Shown piece after piece: positions 12,367 through 14,277 of a DNA stretch of 14,277 nucleotides; within the stretch, counting starts at the first letter, position 1; every line of letters begins with the position of its first letter. The notes under the pieces are model-generated. The model ran no database searches. It was not told the origin of the DNA and worked only from the letters and a program-made list of their open reading frames with translations. The DNA lies in the NCBI GenBank assembly GCA_964473285.1, contig CAYYOI010000041.1, positions 1-14,277 on the forward strand. The letters run 5' to 3'. The DNA comes from JBNJGT01 sp964473285 (GTDB lineage Archaea; Nanobdellota; Nanobdellia; Woesearchaeales; JACJVW01). Made by a program: the position numbers and the translations under genes.

Positions 12367-13173
12367 ATGGTTAATTGGATACAATACTTACAGGATCTGG
12401 GGCTTCAATATGCACCGAAAGTCGCTGGCGCGATCATTACTCTGGTTCTAGGCTTATGGATTGCATCGCTTGTAGCTTCCTTTGCAGAGAGGCAGATGAA
12501 GAAGCGAAAGGTTGATGCTTCTTTGCGAAAGTTTCTTCGAAGCCTTTTGAGCATTGGTTTGAAAGTACTAGTAGTGATCACTGCAATATCTGTCCAGGGT
12601 ATTGAGATGACATCATTTATCGCAATCATTGCAACAGCAGGTCTTGCAGTGGGCTTTGCATTGCAGGGAAGCCTTGCGAATTTTGCAGGAGGAGTTTTGA
12701 TAATCCTTTTCAAACCTTTCAAGGTTGATGATTATATCGAAGCACAAGGGTATGGCGGAACTGTCTCTGAGATCCAGATCTTTAACACTATCCTTAAGAC
12801 ACCTGATAATAAGACTGTTATCATACCGAATGGCGGGCTTGCTAATGGGAGTGTTGTCAATTATTCTACAGAACCTACCAGACGAGTGGATATGACTTTT
12901 GGTATCAGTTATGGATCAGACCTGAAGAAAGCGAAGAAGATCCTTACTGATATGGTTGCAAAGGATGAGCGTGTCTTAAAGGAGCCAGAACCAAAAGTTC
13001 TTGTTTCAGGTCTTGCAGATAATTCAGTCAATCTGGCAGTACGTGCCTGGTCAAAGAAAGAGGATTACTGGGACATATTTTTTGAGGCGCAGCAGAAGGT
13101 AAAAGAAGAATTTGACAAGGCCGGAATTGAGATCCCGTTCCCACAGGTGCAGATTCATAATACATCAAGGTGA
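12367..13173 (+). CDS. mscS: MscS-family small-conductance mechanosensitive channel
   Basis: The 268-residue protein is close to the length of the classic MscS channel. It has three membrane segments (about 15-35, 60-80 and 82-112). The glycine/alanine-rich pore helix TM3 includes IIATAGLAVGFALQGSLANF, followed by the conserved KPFKVDDYIEA strand. The beta domain carries GTVSEIQIFNTILKTPDNKT and VIIPNG, the hallmark of the family. A C-terminal alpha/beta domain ends in GIEIPFPQVQIH. Such channels open when membrane tension rises in hypo-osmotic shock and release solutes. The start at 12367 is chosen by its Shine-Dalgarno site; an ATG at 12349 would add six residues. It is a single gene converging on the next one with a 2-base gap. 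Confidence 0.95.
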   Translation: MVNWIQYLQDLGLQYAPKVAGAIITLVLGLWIASLVASFAERQMKKRKVDASLRKFLRSLLSIGLKVLVVITAISVQGIEMTSFIAIIATAGLAVGFALQGSLANFAGGVLIILFKPFKVDDYIEAQGYGGTVSEIQIFNTILKTPDNKTVIIPNGGLANGSVVNYSTEPTRRVDMTFGISYGSDLKKAKKILTDMVAKDERVLKEPEPKVLVSGLADNSVNLAVRAWSKKEDYWDIFFEAQQKVKEEFDKAGIEIPFPQVQIHNTSR

Positions 13174-13175
13174 TG

Positions 13176-13517
13176 CTATTGGATCGGTAAGGGGTACACC
13201 TGCTGGTCTTTCCAGAGTTGGCTTCTTGTGAACTGGGATACAGGTACTTGTGCAACTCCTTTTGGTTGTGGATAATAGATCGGCTCTGGTCTAGAGCATA
13301 CGCCTGTGTGGAAGCTTAAGTCAGGCAAAAGGGTAATGTTTGCAAGGGCCTGGTTGATACCTGCCCCTTGTTTTCGTTGTTTTGAAGCATATGGATAGAA
13401 GGTTGCGATCTTTGCGAAATCTTCAGTGAGCAAGAGTTGTCCATAACCTCTGCCAGGATAGACTCGGTAGTAGATGCCGGGGATGGTATCATGCTCTCCG
13501 CTGATTATGTGATACAT
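13176..13517 (-). CDS. Small protein of unknown function
   Basis: No family is recognised for this 113-residue protein. The N-terminal part has short strands rich in Tyr and Gly (GIYYRVYPGRGYGQLLLTED, 14-33), then a helix-poor middle (ATFYPYASKQRKQGAG). The C-terminal tail is rich in Pro and Gln (EPIYYPQPKGVAQVPVSQF, 78-96). There is no membrane span or signal peptide. The tail looks disordered. A TATA-like box at 13540-13547 sits 23-30 bases before the ATG, supporting a real leaderless gene. It ends 2 bases from the channel gene stop, on the opposite strand. Confidence 0.55.
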   Translation of the reverse strand: MYHIISGEHDTIPGIYYRVYPGRGYGQLLLTEDFAKIATFYPYASKQRKQGAGINQALANITLLPDLSFHTGVCSRPEPIYYPQPKGVAQVPVSQFTRSQLWKDQQVYPLPIQ

Positions 13518-13539
13518 TACTAAAACAAATGAATTCTGG

Positions 13540-13547
13540 TATTTAAT
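13540..13547 (-). promoter_or_regulatory. TATA-like box for the gene starting at 13517
   Basis: ATTAAATA on the minus strand lies 23-30 bases before the ATG. It also falls between the TspO stop and this gene, so the two are probably separate transcripts. Confidence 0.45.
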
Positions 13548-13564
13548 CTTGTCTGTTTAGGTAA

Positions 13565-14038
13565 TTAAGTGTTGAGGAGGAAAATAGAGAGGTTCAATAC
13601 TGCTGCAAAGGTCACCCAGAGGATATAGGGGATGAGCAGGTAGGCTGCGGGTCTTGATATCCTATAGAAATATGCGATGGAGAGTAGTATTGCACCCCAT
13701 AAGACGATGATCTCCATTGCAGCGAGGAAGGGTGATTGCAGCCCGAAGAAGAGTATGGACCAGAGTGAGTTCAATACCAACTGGGTTGCAAAGATTGCCA
13801 ATGCCTTTCTTGTGCGATCCTTGTTGGTCCAGACCAGGTAGAGGGAGATTCCCATCAATAGATATAAGATAGTCCATACGGGACCGAATATCCAGCCTGG
13901 TGGATTGAAGAAGGGCTTATTGAGGGTGACATACCATGTGGAAACCGATGAGATGGTAAAGACTGAGCCGATTATTCCTGCCAATTGGCAGATTATGATT
14001 GATGCGATGAGCTTGAGATAGTCGATCTTGGCCTTCAT
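13565..14038 (-). CDS. tspO: TspO/MBR-family membrane protein
   Basis: The 157-residue protein has the length and five-helix pattern of the TspO (tryptophan-rich sensory protein / peripheral benzodiazepine receptor) family. The signature loop STWYVTLNKPFFNPPGWIFG (33-52) and PVWTILYLLMGISLYLVW (53-70) lead into helix 2. QLVLNSLWSILFFGLQSP (86-103) and the last helix with PYILWVTFAAVLN are also typical. Family members bind porphyrins, cholesterol or related ligands and act in stress responses; the archaeal role is not settled. It is a single gene with TATATAAA 23-30 bases before its ATG. There are no porphyrin-pathway neighbours here. Confidence 0.95.
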   Translation of the reverse strand: MKAKIDYLKLIASIIICQLAGIIGSVFTISSVSTWYVTLNKPFFNPPGWIFGPVWTILYLLMGISLYLVWTNKDRTRKALAIFATQLVLNSLWSILFFGLQSPFLAAMEIIVLWGAILLSIAYFYRISRPAAYLLIPYILWVTFAAVLNLSIFLLNT

Positions 14039-14060
14039 TCGTGGTATGAGGTGAAAGAAG

Positions 14061-14068
14061 TATATAAA
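14061..14068 (-). promoter_or_regulatory. TATA box of the tspO gene
   Basis: TTTATATA on the minus strand lies 23-30 bases before the ATG at 14038. It is one of the clearest boxes in the window. Confidence 0.55.
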
Positions 14069-14079
14069 TTTGCTGAGGG

Positions 14080-14277
14080 TTTAGACTTTTTTCATAAGAC
14101 AGAAGTCATTTGTTCTTTTATCATTCTTATTAATCTCTCGTCAATGATATCTAGCTTTCGACATATAATAAATGTAATTTGGCCCTTGTTGAGTTATTTA
14201 CTATAGGCTCTCATATAATAGAGAGACATTGTTGACTTAACAAGCGAATAATCTTTGGATTATGAGCTTATAAGCCT
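14080..14277. other. Right-edge intergenic DNA without a convincing gene
   Basis: No good coding region is seen. A short inverted pair CTCTC/GAGAG with an 8-base loop (about 14210-14227) and a TATA-like palindrome AGCTTATAAGC near the very end (14267-14276) are the only visible structures. The latter could serve a gene beyond the edge. Confidence 0.35.

Noticed and set aside
14095..14190. A short minus-strand frame ending with LDIIDERLIRMIKEQ at the right edge.
   Set aside because: It has a somewhat protein-like end but no good start codon, only about 29 codons before an upstream stop, and no promoter in the right place. It could be a gene relic.
1..14277. CRISPR arrays, tRNA or rRNA genes, insertion sequences and integrase genes.
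   Set aside because: No regularly spaced repeats, cloverleaf sequence, transposase motif or recombinase was seen on either strand.

Overview
The window looks archaeal. Almost every gene or operon that starts alone has an AT-rich TATA-like box about 20-30 bases before its start codon, which suggests leaderless or very short-leader transcripts. Clear Shine-Dalgarno sequences appear mainly at starts inside or heading operons (11366, 10838, 5602, 5145, 3444, 12367). Base composition is moderately AT-rich and genes are tightly packed. This would suit a euryarchaeal or DPANN-type genome, but no marker gene here fixes the lineage.

Left part (1-2757): a frameshifted gene of unknown function running off the left edge, a small class I SAM-dependent methyltransferase (both minus strand), then three plus-strand genes: a VRR-NUC-like PD-(D/E)XK nuclease, a short PLP-dependent aminotransferase-like protein and a small winged-helix regulator.

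Centre (2731-11386): two minus-strand operons separated by one plus-strand gene (5740-6141). The right operon (11366 down to 6143) reads, in transcription order: two near-identical small proteins, a 364-aa protein with a possible E2-like motif, an E1/ThiF-like adenylating enzyme with two Rossmann domains, and a JAB/JAMM-domain protein with a long acidic tail. This is the order small modifier - E2 - E1 - deubiquitinase seen in bacterial ubiquitin-like (BIL-type) operons. E1 and JAMM are well supported by motifs; the E2 and modifier roles are inference. A recent tandem duplication of about 0.53 kb created the two small genes and left a dead copy of the start of the E2-like gene between them. The left operon (5602 down to 2731) encodes four proteins I do not recognise: one membrane-anchored, one coiled-coil and two soluble. 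It may supply partners or targets of the conjugation system.

Right part (11387-14277): a promoter region with inverted repeats, a polytopic membrane-protein gene that appears broken by a stop and a frameshift, an MscS-family mechanosensitive channel, a small unknown protein, a TspO/MBR-family membrane protein, and about 0.2 kb at the right edge with no convincing gene.
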